Positions 43,773 through 54,606 of a stretch of 64,000 bases of DNA are shown piece after piece. The notes under the pieces are model-generated. The model saw only the letters and a list, made by a program, of their open reading frames with translations, made no database searches and was not told the origin of the DNA. The stretch lies in the NCBI RefSeq assembly GCF_040954645.1, contig NC_092807.1, positions 84,572,608 to 84,636,607 on the forward strand, given 5' to 3'. The translations under genes and the position numbers were made by a program. Position 1 is the stretch's first letter. Each line of letters begins with the position of its first letter. The DNA is from Diabrotica undecimpunctata. Its lineage: Eukaryota > Arthropoda > Insecta > Coleoptera > Chrysomelidae.

Positions 43773-45688
43773 TATATTTAAATACAACGATAGCAGATTT
43801 ACCACATATTATTATTCCTGAACTCAATGCCAGATTTTTATTAGATACAGGGTCTTCCAAAAGTTTGATATCTCCACAGTTAGCGCATAAATTTTATAAA
43901 AATTTTATTTCTTACGAAAGTTTTAATATACAAACGGCTCACGGAATTTCTATGCACAATGAAATAATTAATATTCCAGCTTTTAACATTTTTAAAGTAA
44001 ATCAATATAATAAGTTTTATGTTTTTAAATTTAGCGAAAATTTCGATGGATTAATTGGTATAGATTTATTACAAAAATTAAAAGCTTCAATTAATGTCAA
44101 CGCGCGACAAATGAAAACGCCTTATGTAACGATACCCATAATTTTTGAACCCAGTAAAAAGAATATGTTATATCCCAAATCAACTTTTAATCATACAATA
44201 ATTATTCCCCCTAGAACTAAGCAAATAGTCAAAATACCGGTAAAATTAAATGTAGGATTAGGTATATTAGAATATAAGAATTTCGGTAAAGGAATCGAAA
44301 TGCCTAAAGCAGTAGTTAACGTGAAAAATAATTTTGCTATAACCACTATTACGAATATAAGCGAATATAAGACAACGTTAAGTATTACTGAACCCTTTAA
44401 TATAGAACCATTAGATATAGTAAATATTAATTTTATAAGAAAGATGGAAACTGATGAAGAAACGTCTATTAATGATGATAACATGTTAAAGAGGAATTTA
44501 AAAAATATAACGATAAATCATTGTAACAAAGAAGAAAGAGAATTACTAAAAAAGCTTTGTTTCCAATATAGAGACATATTTTATTGCGAAGGAATACCCT
44601 TAAGTTTTACTAATAGTATTAAACATAAAATTAAACTCACTGATAATTCTGCAATATATACAAAAACATATCGTTTCCCGGAAGTTCACCGAGAAGAAGT
44701 TAAATCCCAAATAAATAAGATGTTAGCAGAAGGTATAATAGAAGACAGCAATTCCCCATTTTCGAGTCCCATTTGGGTGGTCCCGAAAAAACAAGATGCT
44801 AGCAATTTTGCAATTGGAGCTGTATTATCACAAGGAAATGTTCCAAATGATCGACCCATTGCATACGCCTCGAGAACTCTAAATAAATCAGAGACAAATT
44901 ATTCAACTATAGAAAAGGAGCTATTAGCAATTGTATGGGCCTGTAAACATTTTAGACCATACCTTTACGGAAGAAAATTTTATATTTACACGGATCACAA
45001 ACCATTATCTTGGCTTTTCAGTCTAAAGGAGCCAAACTCAAAATTAATACGATGGCGTCTAAAACTAGAAGAATACGATTACAAAATTATGTATAAAAAA
45101 GGAAAACACAACACAAACGCAGACTGTTTATCTCGCATTACAATTAACGCATTAGAAGATGAATCAATAGTAAATAATCCTGGAGACGTAGACGAAGATA
45201 TTTTAAAATACCTCCAAAATTTTGCAGAGAATCCATTAGACCCACAACCTTCAACAAGTAACAATAACGACTCAAGAAAAATTAACATTATTTCTGATAT
45301 AAGAATACCTCCAGACAAAATAGATACACCAGACGAAACCTCAGATGAATCTACACAACATTCAACCGCAAATGAAACAACGAATCAAGGAATACCCATT
45401 TTAGATGAAATAATAAATAACAAAGTTCACCAAATTTTAGTGTACCCAAACGTTTACCCAAAAACCGATATAACTCATGAAACTTATCAAAACCATAAAA
45501 TAATTAAAGTCAAAATTCCTGAAACTGATAATGAAAAATATATTTTTGAATTTCTTATGACATACATAGATCTTAACAATACATTTTATTTATATTTCAG
45601 TAAAGACAACCTGTATAATGATTTTAATAAGTATTATCTAAAACATTTTTCTGAGCATGGTCCGAAACTATTAAATGCACTAGATTAA
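43766..45688 (+). pseudogene. Gypsy-1 pol: protease and RNase H, RT core deleted in frame
   Basis: Overlaps gag in the -1 frame. Protease active site [11 protein letters not shown] at about 43836-43868 and [10 protein letters not shown] at about 44045. The RT begins ([34 protein letters not shown], to about 44803) and then jumps in frame to [12 protein letters not shown], the RNase H start. All palm motifs, including the YxDD box, are missing, about 260 residues compared with Gypsy-2. RNase H continues with [18 protein letters not shown] and [10 protein letters not shown], then [10 protein letters not shown], then a poorly conserved tether to 45688. The open frame itself is uninterrupted across the junction. 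Confidence 0.92.
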
Positions 45689-45689
45689 T

Positions 45690-46800
45690 TAATACAGTAG
45701 CAAACGAAGAAGAACAAATCATTTTATTAAAAAATTACCACGAAGGAAAAACTAACCATAGAGGAATTAATGAACCTTTCGAAAAATTACGTCAAAATTA
45801 TTATTGGAAAAATATGAAGACATCTATTACTAATTACATTAACGAATGTTCTATTTGCCAGAAAAATAAATACGGTAGACACACCCCCTATGTCCCGCTA
45901 ATGCTTACGGAAACCGCCAGCAAACCTTTTCAAGTTGTTCATATAGATATTTTTACATATGACGGTAACAAATATTTGACTATGACGGACGTATTTACTA
46001 AATTTGCCCAAGCTTATTCTATTCCAGGTAAAAACGCGATTCATATTGCGAAATCCTTAATAAAATACTTCACTTCTTTCGGCATTCCCCAATTAATAAT
46101 AGCAGACAAAGGTAGAGAATTTAATAACGAAGTAATAAAAGATTTATTAGCAATACACAAAATCAAAGTTCACTTTACAACTCCTGGCCACCATGAATCA
46201 AATTCAATAGCTGAACGAATACACTCTACTTTAATCGAACATTTAAGACTTCTAAAACAGACATATCCTAACGAAGATGACTTAATGGACTATGCTCTTA
46301 TAGCTTACAATAATTCTATTCATAGTTCCACAAAATTTACCCCATTTGAATTGACTTTCGGACATACAGACTCTAGAAACCCCAACGAACTATTTCTTTC
46401 TCAAAATTTCTATTCCGAATATATAAATAATCATAAAGACAAATTAAAACACGTTTACCAAAACGTACATGAAAATCTAACAGAAAATAAAACTAAAGTA
46501 ATTAATAAGAGAAACGATCAAGGAGAAACAAATTCAGAATTCAAAATTGGACAAGTAGTTTATAAAGTTAATACCCAAAAACGTAACAAAAAACATCAAC
46601 CATACTTAGGCCCCTACAAAATAACTAAAACTCTTGACAGAAACCGAGTAAAACTTGTACGACAAAGACTTAAATATAAAAAAGACATTAACAAGACAGA
46701 AATTATACATATCAAAGAACTAAAGAAACCTCCCGTTGCAGGTTCATCCTCTGGACAACAAACGATGCAAAACGTTACGACGACGCTATATCAACTCTAA
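45690..46800 (+). pseudogene. Gypsy-1 integrase
   Basis: In the -1 frame relative to pol, so a frameshift near 45685 separates it; homology starts before its first ATG (45814). HHCC zinc region: YHEGKTNHRGINE then CSICQKNK. Core with the three acidic residues: VHIDIFTYDGN, IIADKGREFNN, ESNSIAERIHSTLIEH. C-terminal domain: FKIGQVVYKV ... PYLGPYKITK. The last residues run on into sequence overlapping env because of the deletion there. Confidence 0.9.
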
Positions 46801-48146
46801 CAAATAATCAAAATAATATTAAAACTATAGTTAAAAATCAAATCACCTTATTAAGATCTTCAATAAAGAATTTTGAAAATAATACAAAAATCTTAGCCCA
46901 TAACCAGTTAATTTTAAGCTCACGAATAACAGAAGTTCAAAACTTAATTAAAGATATAAAGATAGAAAAAGTTGAGACATTTTATTATTTTGCACTAGAA
47001 AGACTTGTATCGCAATTTTACACTAGTTTCCAAATTATTTATGACCTATTAGAAAAAATCGAAGTTGCTATCAGCTTTTCAAAACTAAAAACCTATCATA
47101 ATTCAATAGCCGACCCAAATGAACTATTTCTCGAAATTTTAAACGTTAGTAAACTTCTTAAAAATAACAAACTCCCTTTTGAATTACCTTTGCAAAATAT
47201 TTTGTTATTCGAAAAAATAATTAAGATAAAAAGTTATAGTAAAGCAAATAAAATAATTTTTGTACTTGAATTGCCTATTGTTGAGATCAATGACTATGAT
47301 TATTATCATCTTTATTCCTTTCCGACCAGATACCAAACTCATTTTAGAACAATTATTCCAAAATCCAAGTTCCTACTTTCCAATCGATACCAATATGCAC
47401 TTGCCAACGTTCAATGTCAAAAATTGGTAGAAGAAGAATATTTATGCCACGATGTCCAGTCAATTGAAGTAACACCAGCAGCCCCTTGCGAAGTTCAACT
47501 CATACAGTACTCAAAGTTTGTAAATCAATGTCAATCAGTGCCAACAGAAATTAATAATATAAAAATTCAAAAACTAGAAAACAATAAGTGGATCGTAATA
47601 ACGCTAAACAAAGTGATCAGTATTCAAAAATGCGATAAGAATTCGGACAATATTCCATTAAACGGTAGTTACTTAATCGAACTCAATAGTTCGTGCGAAA
47701 TATATATAGACAATTACGTTTTAAAAACATCTGAACTAAAAACTCCAAATTTTGTTAAAATGGAACTGCCAAATTCAGAAGTATTACTAAAAATGCCGGT
47801 CAGTGATCTAAACTTTAATCCAATAAAAATAGACTCGATAAAATTAGATGAATTAAATATTGTACAAAGTGCTTTAGCAGATCAAGAAAACAAAATAGAC
47901 AATCTAGACACAGTTCCTGTTCATTTTCAACATGTCAGTTTTTATACCATAATTTTATATGTCTTAGCAATCATTTTCCTTGTCTACACCATTTGGCGAA
48001 TATACACAAAAAGGACAAATCCAGAATCACCAAAAGAATCCACAGTACGAGAAAAAAAGGTACCAGATAATTTTCCATTTCTTCGAACTATGCCACCCCA
48101 TAGTTCTCGTCTAGCCCCGGAGGAGTTAAGAAACCAGAACTGCTAA
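46757..48146 (+). pseudogene. Gypsy-1 env-like gene, N-terminal part missing
   Basis: The open env frame overlaps the integrase end and starts inside the ectodomain (DAKRYDDAIST), at a place that in Gypsy-2 lies after the basic cleavage site and the conserved Gly-rich segment. About 100 N-terminal codons, the cleavage site and the splice acceptor are absent. The rest is long and uninterrupted, with Cys-containing ectodomain and a hydrophobic transmembrane segment at about 47938-47995 (FYTIILYVLAIIFLVYTIW), then a basic tail. It ends at 48146 within the 3' LTR. Membrane fusion proteins of this family are the errantivirus envelope; this copy would lack its processing region. Confidence 0.85.
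48113..48123 (+). other. Gypsy-1 polypurine tract
   Basis: A short purine-rich stretch (cccggaggag) directly precedes the 3' LTR, in the env coding sequence. Confidence 0.5.
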
Positions 48147-48318
48147 TTCAACTATAATAAAAGGACAGCGTCAGCAAGCCACACCTCGGCGTCACCGAGC
48201 TTATAAATTTACTTTTGCATTGTATAGCGTCACTCTTATTTTGCATTTTACTGTAGTAAGTAGTCCCTTGTAAATAAAGTTCTTTTTTAAAAATATCGTT
48301 CTTGGACTTAAAAACATC

Positions 48319-48320
<2 letters not shown>
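48124..48320 (+). repeat. Gypsy-1 3' LTR
   Basis: 197 bp, one visible difference from the 5' LTR, followed directly by a TA tract. Confidence 0.93.
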
Positions 48321-48367
<47 letters not shown>

Positions 48368-48376
48368 TATATGTAT

Positions 48377-48429
<53 letters not shown>
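48321..48429. repeat. (TA)n microsatellite between Gypsy-1 and Gypsy-2
   Basis: About 109 bp of TA with some acat/gtat interruptions. Both elements end in it, and it continues for about 20 bp after Gypsy-2 (56841-56862), so Gypsy-2 inserted into the tract. Confidence 0.92.
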
Positions 48430-48433
<4 letters not shown>

Positions 48434-48757
48434 ATATGAGAAAATATTAACCTTGAACTAGCTTAAGTTCGCCGACTTCAGATTTCATCATCCCATTCCC
48501 ATAGAAACCGCTGAGCACGCATTAGAACTTTGTACGAACCGTTGGCCAATATTCATGGGAACAGCAATTCAGCACTTCATACCAAACATATAAATTACCA
48601 TTCTCAGATGCCGGAACCACTCTTAGCTGCAACTTCGACCAGTCCAGTTATTGTAGTCATTTTAAATTAATTTAATTTTGTACTATTATTTAATATTTAA
48701 TTTGTAACAAATAAAGTTCTTTTTTAAAAAGTCAAATACGTGATTAGTGATCTAACA
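48430..48757 (+). repeat. Gypsy-2 5' LTR
   Basis: Starts tgttatatgagaaaatatta, ends gtgatctaaca-type sequence at 48757. AATAAA signal near 48711 within the block shared with the Gypsy-1 LTR. Confidence 0.95.
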
Positions 48758-48759
48758 AT

Positions 48760-48777
48760 TGGCGCAAAGTCAGTAGG
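48760..48777 (+). promoter_or_regulatory. Gypsy-2 primer binding site
   Basis: TGGCGCAAAGTCAGTAGG, two bases after the LTR; similar to the Gypsy-1 site with an AA insertion, tRNA-Ser-like. Confidence 0.7.
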
Positions 48778-48863
48778 ATCCGGTTAACGTTGCTAGAACA
48801 CGTGTATACTCACTGGCAGCGGCGGATTCTCATCCCTTAACGGAACAAAGAATCTACGGAAGT

Positions 48864-49030
48864 CCTCACTCCTGCGACCTACGGAAGGAACACCTAGAGA
48901 AGCCCCTGGTAGCCGAGCAGAGAGAACAAGACAACCCTTAAAGAAGAAAGCATCTCCGAACAACCTCACTCCTGTGATCTACGGAAGGAACACCTAGTGA
49001 AGCCCCTGGTAGCTGAGCAGAGAGAACAAG
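48864..49030 (+). repeat. Gypsy-2 leader: duplicated 67-bp motif
   Basis: Units 48864-48930 and 48964-49030, exactly 100 bp apart, with cctcactcctg, cctacggaaggaacaccta, gaagcccctggtag and gagcagagagaacaag, and four or five differences. It may serve packaging, translation or insulation; gypsy of flies has a repeated insulator in a similar place, but the sequence here is different. Confidence 0.88.
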
Positions 49031-49038
49031 GCGTCCCG

Positions 49039-49058
49039 ATGTTCTTCTTTATGTAAGT
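49039..49058 (+). promoter_or_regulatory. Gypsy-2 leader mini-ORF and splice donor
   Basis: ATG at 49039 starts four codons plus two bases and is followed by GTAAGT (GT at 49053), a good 5' splice site. The phase fits the env frame after the acceptor at 54606. The codons encode hydrophobic residues, as expected for the start of a signal peptide. Inference; no transcript evidence. Confidence 0.6.
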
Positions 49059-49446
49059 GGATTTTGAATCATCTCGTTAATAATTTGTTATAATAATTTA
49101 CGAAATTGACTATACTGCAAGTCAATTAATCAAGATACATAAAAAAATACAAGTTGATTATCTAATATTTGAAATTATTGATATTGACATATTTCTTTCA
49201 TACTATTTTATACTGATATTTTATTGACATATTTTTTACTTGCTATATTTTTGGTATATTTTCTCTTGCAATATTTTTATTTGGTATATTTGATACATTT
49301 TTATTGATATATTATTTGATATTTTTATATTGATACATTTTGCCCTTTATATACCACCACATTTTTTTTTTCTCGCTAATATACTGATATATTTTATATT
49401 TCTCCATACTTCTATTTTTCATTTTCGTTTAAAAATATCTCGAAAA

Positions 49447-50700
49447 ATGCCTGAGACACGTTCCCAGACTCAACAAGAAATCGAACCATACAAGCTTTCG
49501 GAAATATTTTCTATTATCCCAGAATTTGAAGGCGATCCGATTTCTCTTTCTACATTTTTAGATGCGTGCGACTGTGCTTTTAAAATGGCCACAGGCGATC
49601 AGCGCGTTCTATTAACGATTCACGTAAAAAATAAACTCAAAGGTAAAGCTGCACAGCTTATTAATTCTAGAAAACCAATTTCTTATACAGAAATAAAACA
49701 ATTACTAAATCTACATTTCGGAGACAGTAGAGACCTGACCTCCTCAATACAAGACTTACAAAGACTAAGACAACTATCTAACGAATCTCCTCTAACTTTC
49801 TTTAACCGTTTACAAGTTCTGAATGCAAAAATGCACGCCTCGATCCAAGTAGCAAATTTATCCCCAGATCAAAAAACTGCCCAATGTGACTTAATCGATA
49901 CCATGGCCCTAAACACACTTTTAACCGGTTTAGAACCTCGTCTAGGACAAATTATTAGGGCTAGTAATCCAAAAGATCTCATTGAAGCAAGCAATCGTAT
50001 TAGACGCGAACTTCAATTGTCATATTTTGAAGAACAAAAATCTAATTCTAGATCGACTATTCCTAAATCCTCTCAACCAATGAGAAGACCCTCATCTCAG
50101 TTTACAAAATGTACAAATTGTGGCCGCATTGGTCATCTAAATAGTGAATGCCGCTCTTCACGTTTCGTACAGCCAAACAAAACTTTTTCTAGACCACACG
50201 GTTACCAAAACCAATATAATAATGGACCTAACAACTATCAAAACAATCAGAACCCCAATAGGAATCAATATTCCTCCAACAATCCAAATTTCAACCAACA
50301 GAGACCTTCCTTTTCATCTCAAAATCAAAATCAAAATCGTCCATCTGTTATTCAAAGAAACCCAAACTTCCAAAGAGCACATGTTTTAAACGAATACCCT
50401 GATGAAATGACGACTAACTATTATACAGACGAATACTATACAGATAATTATTATAATACCGATAATTATGAAAACTATGAAACAGATTATTATACAGAAA
50501 ATAATCCACAAACTGATAACATTTACGAAACCAATAACACACAAAATTATCAGGATTTTCTTTCACTTCAGAATCAAAATCATCCTCCCAATCATACGAA
50601 CTCCTCAACGGATATTACGAATATCCAAGAACAAATCCAAGCACTTAACTTAGACAACTTTCATCCGGATCTCAATTTTCCCGAACAGACATTCATGTAA
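49447..50700 (+). CDS. gag: Gypsy-2 gag (417 aa)
   Basis: Structural capsid/nucleocapsid precursor. Start chosen at 49447 (MPETRSQT) because the 39 upstream codons are AT-rich leader without conservation to Gypsy-1, and aaaaATGc is a fair context. Capsid-like part with FEGDPISLSTFLDACD, HFGDSRDLTSSIQDLQ, LTGLEPRLGQIIRAS; zinc knuckle CTNCGRIGHLNSEC at 50110-50151 (CX2CX4HX4C); then an Asn/Gln/Tyr-rich low-complexity tail. Matches Gypsy-1 gag in layout but keeps the knuckle. The stop overlaps the start of pol by -1. Confidence 0.93.
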   Translation: MPETRSQTQQEIEPYKLSEIFSIIPEFEGDPISLSTFLDACDCAFKMATGDQRVLLTIHVKNKLKGKAAQLINSRKPISYTEIKQLLNLHFGDSRDLTSSIQDLQRLRQLSNESPLTFFNRLQVLNAKMHASIQVANLSPDQKTAQCDLIDTMALNTLLTGLEPRLGQIIRASNPKDLIEASNRIRRELQLSYFEEQKSNSRSTIPKSSQPMRRPSSQFTKCTNCGRIGHLNSECRSSRFVQPNKTFSRPHGYQNQYNNGPNNYQNNQNPNRNQYSSNNPNFNQQRPSFSSQNQNQNRPSVIQRNPNFQRAHVLNEYPDEMTTNYYTDEYYTDNYYNTDNYENYETDYYTENNPQTDNIYETNNTQNYQDFLSLQNQNHPPNHTNSSTDITNIQEQIQALNLDNFHPDLNFPEQTFM

Positions 50701-50714
50701 CCCCATTTCATACA

Positions 50715-52925
50715 ATGAGTTCCAAAAATTTATATTACATTAATGATGCTACCAACACTTTTAAACTTTTAATCGACACAGGTGCTGGAATCACTGTTTT
50801 CAAAGAAAACACAGCACGCAATTATCATAATAGATTTCCTGAAAACGTTACTATTCAAGGTATAACCGATCAAAAATTGTTAATAACAGAATCTGTCCTA
50901 ATTCCCTTCACTGACAATAATCCTCACAAAGTCTTTATTTTCAATTTAGACATTGATTTCGATGGCATAATAGGCCTAGACTTTCTAGATCATTATGAAT
51001 GCGTAATAGATCTCAAATCCCGACAGTTGCATACAAATTTTAAAACTGTCACCCTTCACAAAGTAGGACACGAGACAAACACACCTCCTAAAGACAAAAC
51101 ACCGACACACCCTACAGAAACAACACAAAACGAACCTAAAATAAAAATTAAATCAGATTCTAAACAGGAATCAAATTTAAAATATCAAAACCCTATAAAT
51201 GAAAAATATACTATCGTAAAAAACCGAGATCAAGACAAAAATCTTGAAAGACCAGAGAGAAAACGAATAAAAGGAAAAAACAGAATTACCATTGACAGCC
51301 GGACCGAACAAATATGCAGACTAAAATGCAACTTATCAAATACAGATGCCATATTATCAGCTCAAGAAATAGAAAAAGTTAGATTACCTCATGCATTAGT
51401 CCATGTAGATGAAAATGGAGAATTCTTAACTTCCGTACTAAATGCTAATGCTATGCCGAAGACAATCGAATTTTCAGACATTTCAATCGAACCTTTCAAA
51501 AATTCGGAGACAATCCTATCCTACAACGGAAATGATTTTGAAGAACCCGTAGTAGATAGAACACGAATAATTAAAGAACAACTAAGAATTGATCATCTAA
51601 ATTGCGAAGAACAAGAACTAATTCTAGATATATGTACTGAATACGCAGATATATTTTATGTCGAAGGCGACAAACTGACCTTCACAAACGAAATCAAGCA
51701 CAAAATCGAAACAAACAACGCTAAACCTGTCTTCACTAAATCGTATAGATATCCTCAAATACATAAGGAAGAGGTAAAGACGCAAATTAATAAAATGTTA
51801 GAAGAAGGAATAATCCAGAAAAGTGTCTCGCCCTGGTCGAGTCCAGTCTGGGTCGTACCGAAGAAATTAGATGCGTCAGGAAAACAAAAATGGCGAGTTG
51901 TTATTGATTATCGAAAACTCAACGAACTCACAGTACAAGACCGTTATCCTCTACCACAAATATCAGAACTATTGGACCAACTAGGAAGATGCCAATACTT
52001 CACAACACTAGATTTAGCGTCTGGATTTCACCAGATTGAAATCGAGCCACAAGACATCCAGAAAACGGCCTTTTCCGTCGAAAATGGACATTACGAATTT
52101 GTCCGCATGCCATTCGGACTAATGAATGCTCCATCTACTTTCCAGAGAGTAATGGGCAACATCCTCTTAGGAATACAAAACGAAAGATGCTTAGTGTATA
52201 TGGATGACATAATTATCTACTCACCCACTATTCATGATCACATGTCACGACTAACAGAAGTTTTTAAAAGGTTACGAAAAGTAAATTTAAAAATACAGCC
52301 AGACAAGTGCGAATTTTTAAGAAAAGAAGTAGCATATTTAGGCCACCTTGTAACAGAAAATGGTGTAAAAACAAATCCAGCTAAAATATCTTGTATCAAA
52401 AACTTCCCGGAACCAAAGAACACCAAAGAAATAAAGTCATTCTTAGGCTTAGCCGGTTACTATAGAAGATTTATTCCAAATTTTGCCAAAATTTCTAAAC
52501 CACTTACGAAACTACTTCAGAAAGACGTACCTTTTATTTTTAATTCTGATTGTAAAGAAGCCTTTAACGAACTCAAAAATATTTTAACTTCAGATCCAAT
52601 ACTTATATATCCCAATTTTGAGGAACCATTTTTACTAACAACTGACGCTAGTGCATTCGCGATTGGAGCTGTTCTATCGCAAGGCCCTATTGGAAAAGAT
52701 TTACCCATAGCTTATGCCTCCAGAACATTATGCGGTGCCGAAACAAAATATTCGACTATAGAGAGAGAACTATTAGCTATCGTATGGGCAGTCAAACATT
52801 TTAGACCATATCTTTTTGGCCGAAAATTCACCCTGATTACCGATCATCGACCCCTTACATGGCTTTTCTCGATAAAAGATCCAGGAAGCCGATTAGCGCG
52901 TTGGCGCCTAAAACTCGAAGAATAA
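50715..52925 (+). CDS. pol: Gypsy-2 pol, part 1: protease, RT, RNase H (stop-interrupted)
   Basis: Polyprotein read by -1 frameshifting from gag (first ATG at 50715, but the frame is open further upstream into gag). Protease LLIDTGAGITVF (about 50766-50800) and FDGIIGLDFL. RT from about 51690: PWSSPVWVVPKK, WRVVIDYRKLNELT, TLDLASGFHQIE, FVRMPFGLMNAPSTFQ and the catalytic LVYMDDIIIYS (YMDD at 52197-52208). Connection domain with FLGLAGYYRRFIPNF. RNase H starts [15 protein letters not shown] (about 52636), with [12 protein letters not shown] and TDHRPLTWLF. A TAA at 52923-52925 stops the frame near the end of RNase H; homology goes on in the same frame. Confidence 0.93.
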   Translation: MSSKNLYYINDATNTFKLLIDTGAGITVFKENTARNYHNRFPENVTIQGITDQKLLITESVLIPFTDNNPHKVFIFNLDIDFDGIIGLDFLDHYECVIDLKSRQLHTNFKTVTLHKVGHETNTPPKDKTPTHPTETTQNEPKIKIKSDSKQESNLKYQNPINEKYTIVKNRDQDKNLERPERKRIKGKNRITIDSRTEQICRLKCNLSNTDAILSAQEIEKVRLPHALVHVDENGEFLTSVLNANAMPKTIEFSDISIEPFKNSETILSYNGNDFEEPVVDRTRIIKEQLRIDHLNCEEQELILDICTEYADIFYVEGDKLTFTNEIKHKIETNNAKPVFTKSYRYPQIHKEEVKTQINKMLEEGIIQKSVSPWSSPVWVVPKKLDASGKQKWRVVIDYRKLNELTVQDRYPLPQISELLDQLGRCQYFTTLDLASGFHQIEIEPQDIQKTAFSVENGHYEFVRMPFGLMNAPSTFQRVMGNILLGIQNERCLVYMDDIIIYSPTIHDHMSRLTEVFKRLRKVNLKIQPDKCEFLRKEVAYLGHLVTENGVKTNPAKISCIKNFPEPKNTKEIKSFLGLAGYYRRFIPNFAKISKPLTKLLQKDVPFIFNSDCKEAFNELKNILTSDPILIYPNFEEPFLLTTDASAFAIGAVLSQGPIGKDLPIAYASRTLCGAETKYSTIERELLAIVWAVKHFRPYLFGRKFTLITDHRPLTWLFSIKDPGSRLARWRLKLEE

Positions 52926-54593
52926 AATTATAAAATAGAACATCGCGCAGGAAAAATAAACAGAAATGCAGATGCCCTCTCAAGGATAAAGATTAACCAT
53001 TTCAAGGATTGTGCAAACTTTCAATCAAAAATCTCATTACATGCATCGAATGAAAATGACACGGAAACTCAAGAAAACGAAGACGACGATGAAGAAAATA
53101 TAGAAAAAATGTCCGAAGAACTTGACAAGTTTATCGAACTGTATAGAACAAAGTCAATAATCGATTATTCTAAAATTGAAACATCGAATACGGACTTATT
53201 AGACAAATCCAACAAAAATATTGTTACATTTTTTTGGCAAAATAAACTTGAAGAACTCCACGAGAACATAATGAATGACATATTCGAAGAAAACATGGAA
53301 TATAGTAACCGAAGAATTAATATTGTACACAGCAAAACTGTAAAAGATCGAAAATATTTTATTATACCATTACCGTTTGATCCCGAACGAGTAATATCAC
53401 ACTTGTTTCTTGTACTTTTTTCAAATAAAGATCAATTCGATGAATCAAAAATATATTGCGTCGAAAATAATCTCGAACTACCTATCCTAGAGATATTTTC
53501 TTATATTTTTGCTGACAAAGAATTAAAATTAAGAATCTGTCAAAATATAATTAAAACAGCCAGCGAAGACGAAATCCCTCAAATTTTAGATCATTACCAT
53601 TGCGGTAAAAACAACTTACATCGAGGAATAAACGAAACTGTCAGAAGAATAAAGCAGAAATACAATTGGAAGAATTTAACAAAAGATGTAGAGAAATTTG
53701 TAAAAGCATGTGAAATTTGCCAAAAAGTTAAGATTTGCAGGAAAAACTTAAGTGGACCACTAGTCATAACAGAAACTCCAAAAACACCATTCGAAAGAAT
53801 AAATATGGACATATTCGAATACCCTACTAGGAACTACGCTTTAACTATTCGTGACGAATTGACAAAATTCACGCAAGCCTATCCTTTGGGAGACAAAAAG
53901 GCAGTAACAGTAGTCAAGACACTCCTACTCTTTTTTCAACACTATGGAACACCACTAAGAATTCATTGTGACTGCGGTCGAGAATTCGAGAATGCTATAA
54001 TCAAAGATCTATGCGAATTATACGACATTAAACTAACATTTTCTAGCGTTAACCATCCACAATCTAATGGATCTATAGAAAGGTTTCATGCCACACTCTC
54101 AGAAATGATTAGAGCAAATCAAGCCGAGAACCCAAACGATCATCCCTTTACTATACTTCCTTATGCAATAATATGCTATAACAACACAAAGAATAAGACC
54201 CACGGTTTCACACCATATGAACTTATATTTGGGCACACTGCAGGCCGACCACCAGAAACTCTATACAATCAAAAAACACTAATGAGTAAAAATATTCGAG
54301 ACCTGAATAACCGCATGGAATATTTTTACAAAGTAGCCAGAGCAAAAACAGAAAGACAGAAAGAAAAGGCGAAAGTAAGATTTGACGAGAATATTTCAGA
54401 ACGAAGACCTGATTTTAAAATTGGTGACAAAGTTTACGTAAAAGAATCACAAATTAAATCAAAATCGGATAATCTTTTTAATGGACCTTTCGAAATTCAA
54501 GAAGTTTTTACAAATTCCGCAATTATCCTTAACCCCAAAACTAACCAAACCTCTAAAGCAAATTTTGACAGACTCAAACCTTATTTTGAATAA
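52926..54593 (+). CDS. pol: Gypsy-2 pol, part 2: RNase H end and integrase
   Basis: Same frame as part 1, beyond the single stop; first ATG at 53109 but conserved sequence starts at 52926 (IEHRAGKINRNADALSR). Integrase: HHCC region HYHCGKNNLHRGINE and CEICQKVKIC; catalytic core NMDIFEYP (about 53803), IHCDCGREFEN (about 53963) and NGSIERFHATLSE (about 54065), giving the DDE triad; C-terminal FKIGDKVYVKESQ and NGPFEIQEVF. No other break seen. The stop could be readable only by read-through or be a recent mutation; the second is simpler. Confidence 0.92.
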   Translation, partial: NYKIEHRAGKINRNADALSRIKINHFKDCANFQSKISLHASNENDTETQENEDDDEENIEKMSEELDKFIELYRTKSIIDYSKIETSNTDLLDKSNKNIVTFFWQNKLEELHENIMNDIFEENMEYSNRRINIVHSKTVKDRKYFIIPLPFDPERVISHLFLVLFSNKDQFDESKIYCVENNLELPILEIFSYIFADKELKLRICQNIIKTASEDEIPQILDHYHCGKNNLHRGINETVRRIKQKYNWKNLTKDVEKFVKACEICQKVKICRKNLSGPLVITETPKTPFERINMDIFEYPTRNYALTIRDELTKFTQAYPLGDKKAVTVVKTLLLFFQHYGTPLRIHCDCGREFENAIIKDLCELYDIKLTFSSVNHPQSNGSIERFHATLSEMIRANQAENPNDHPFTILPYAIICYNNTKNKTHGFTPYELIFGHTAGRPPETLYNQKTLMSKNIRDLNNRMEYFYKVARAKTERQKEKAKVRFDENISERRPDFKIGDKVYVKESQIKSKSDNLFNGPFEIQEVFTNSAIILNPKTNQTSKANFDRLKPYFE

Positions 54594-54595
54594 TT

Positions 54596-54606
54596 TTCCT
54601 TTACAG
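54596..54606 (+). promoter_or_regulatory. Gypsy-2 env splice acceptor
   Basis: A pyrimidine-rich ttttcctttacag ends at 54606, just after the pol stop (54593). The env frame is open from here with no ATG for many codons, which supports use of this site. Confidence 0.65.

Larger units (their letters stand above)
41671..48320 (+). mobile_element. Gypsy-1: errantivirus-like LTR element with internal deletions
   Basis: Two 197-bp LTRs (41671-41867, 48124-48320), tRNA-Ser-like primer site, leader with duplicated motif, gag (split), pol lacking the RT core, integrase in a shifted frame, and an env-like gene lacking its N-terminal part. The LTRs differ at one visible position (ttagaaac / ttaaaaac), so the insertion is young; flanks are TATA-rich as in errantivirus target sites. 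The many lesions with nearly identical LTRs suggest it moved as a defective copy, helped in trans (inference). Confidence 0.93.
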
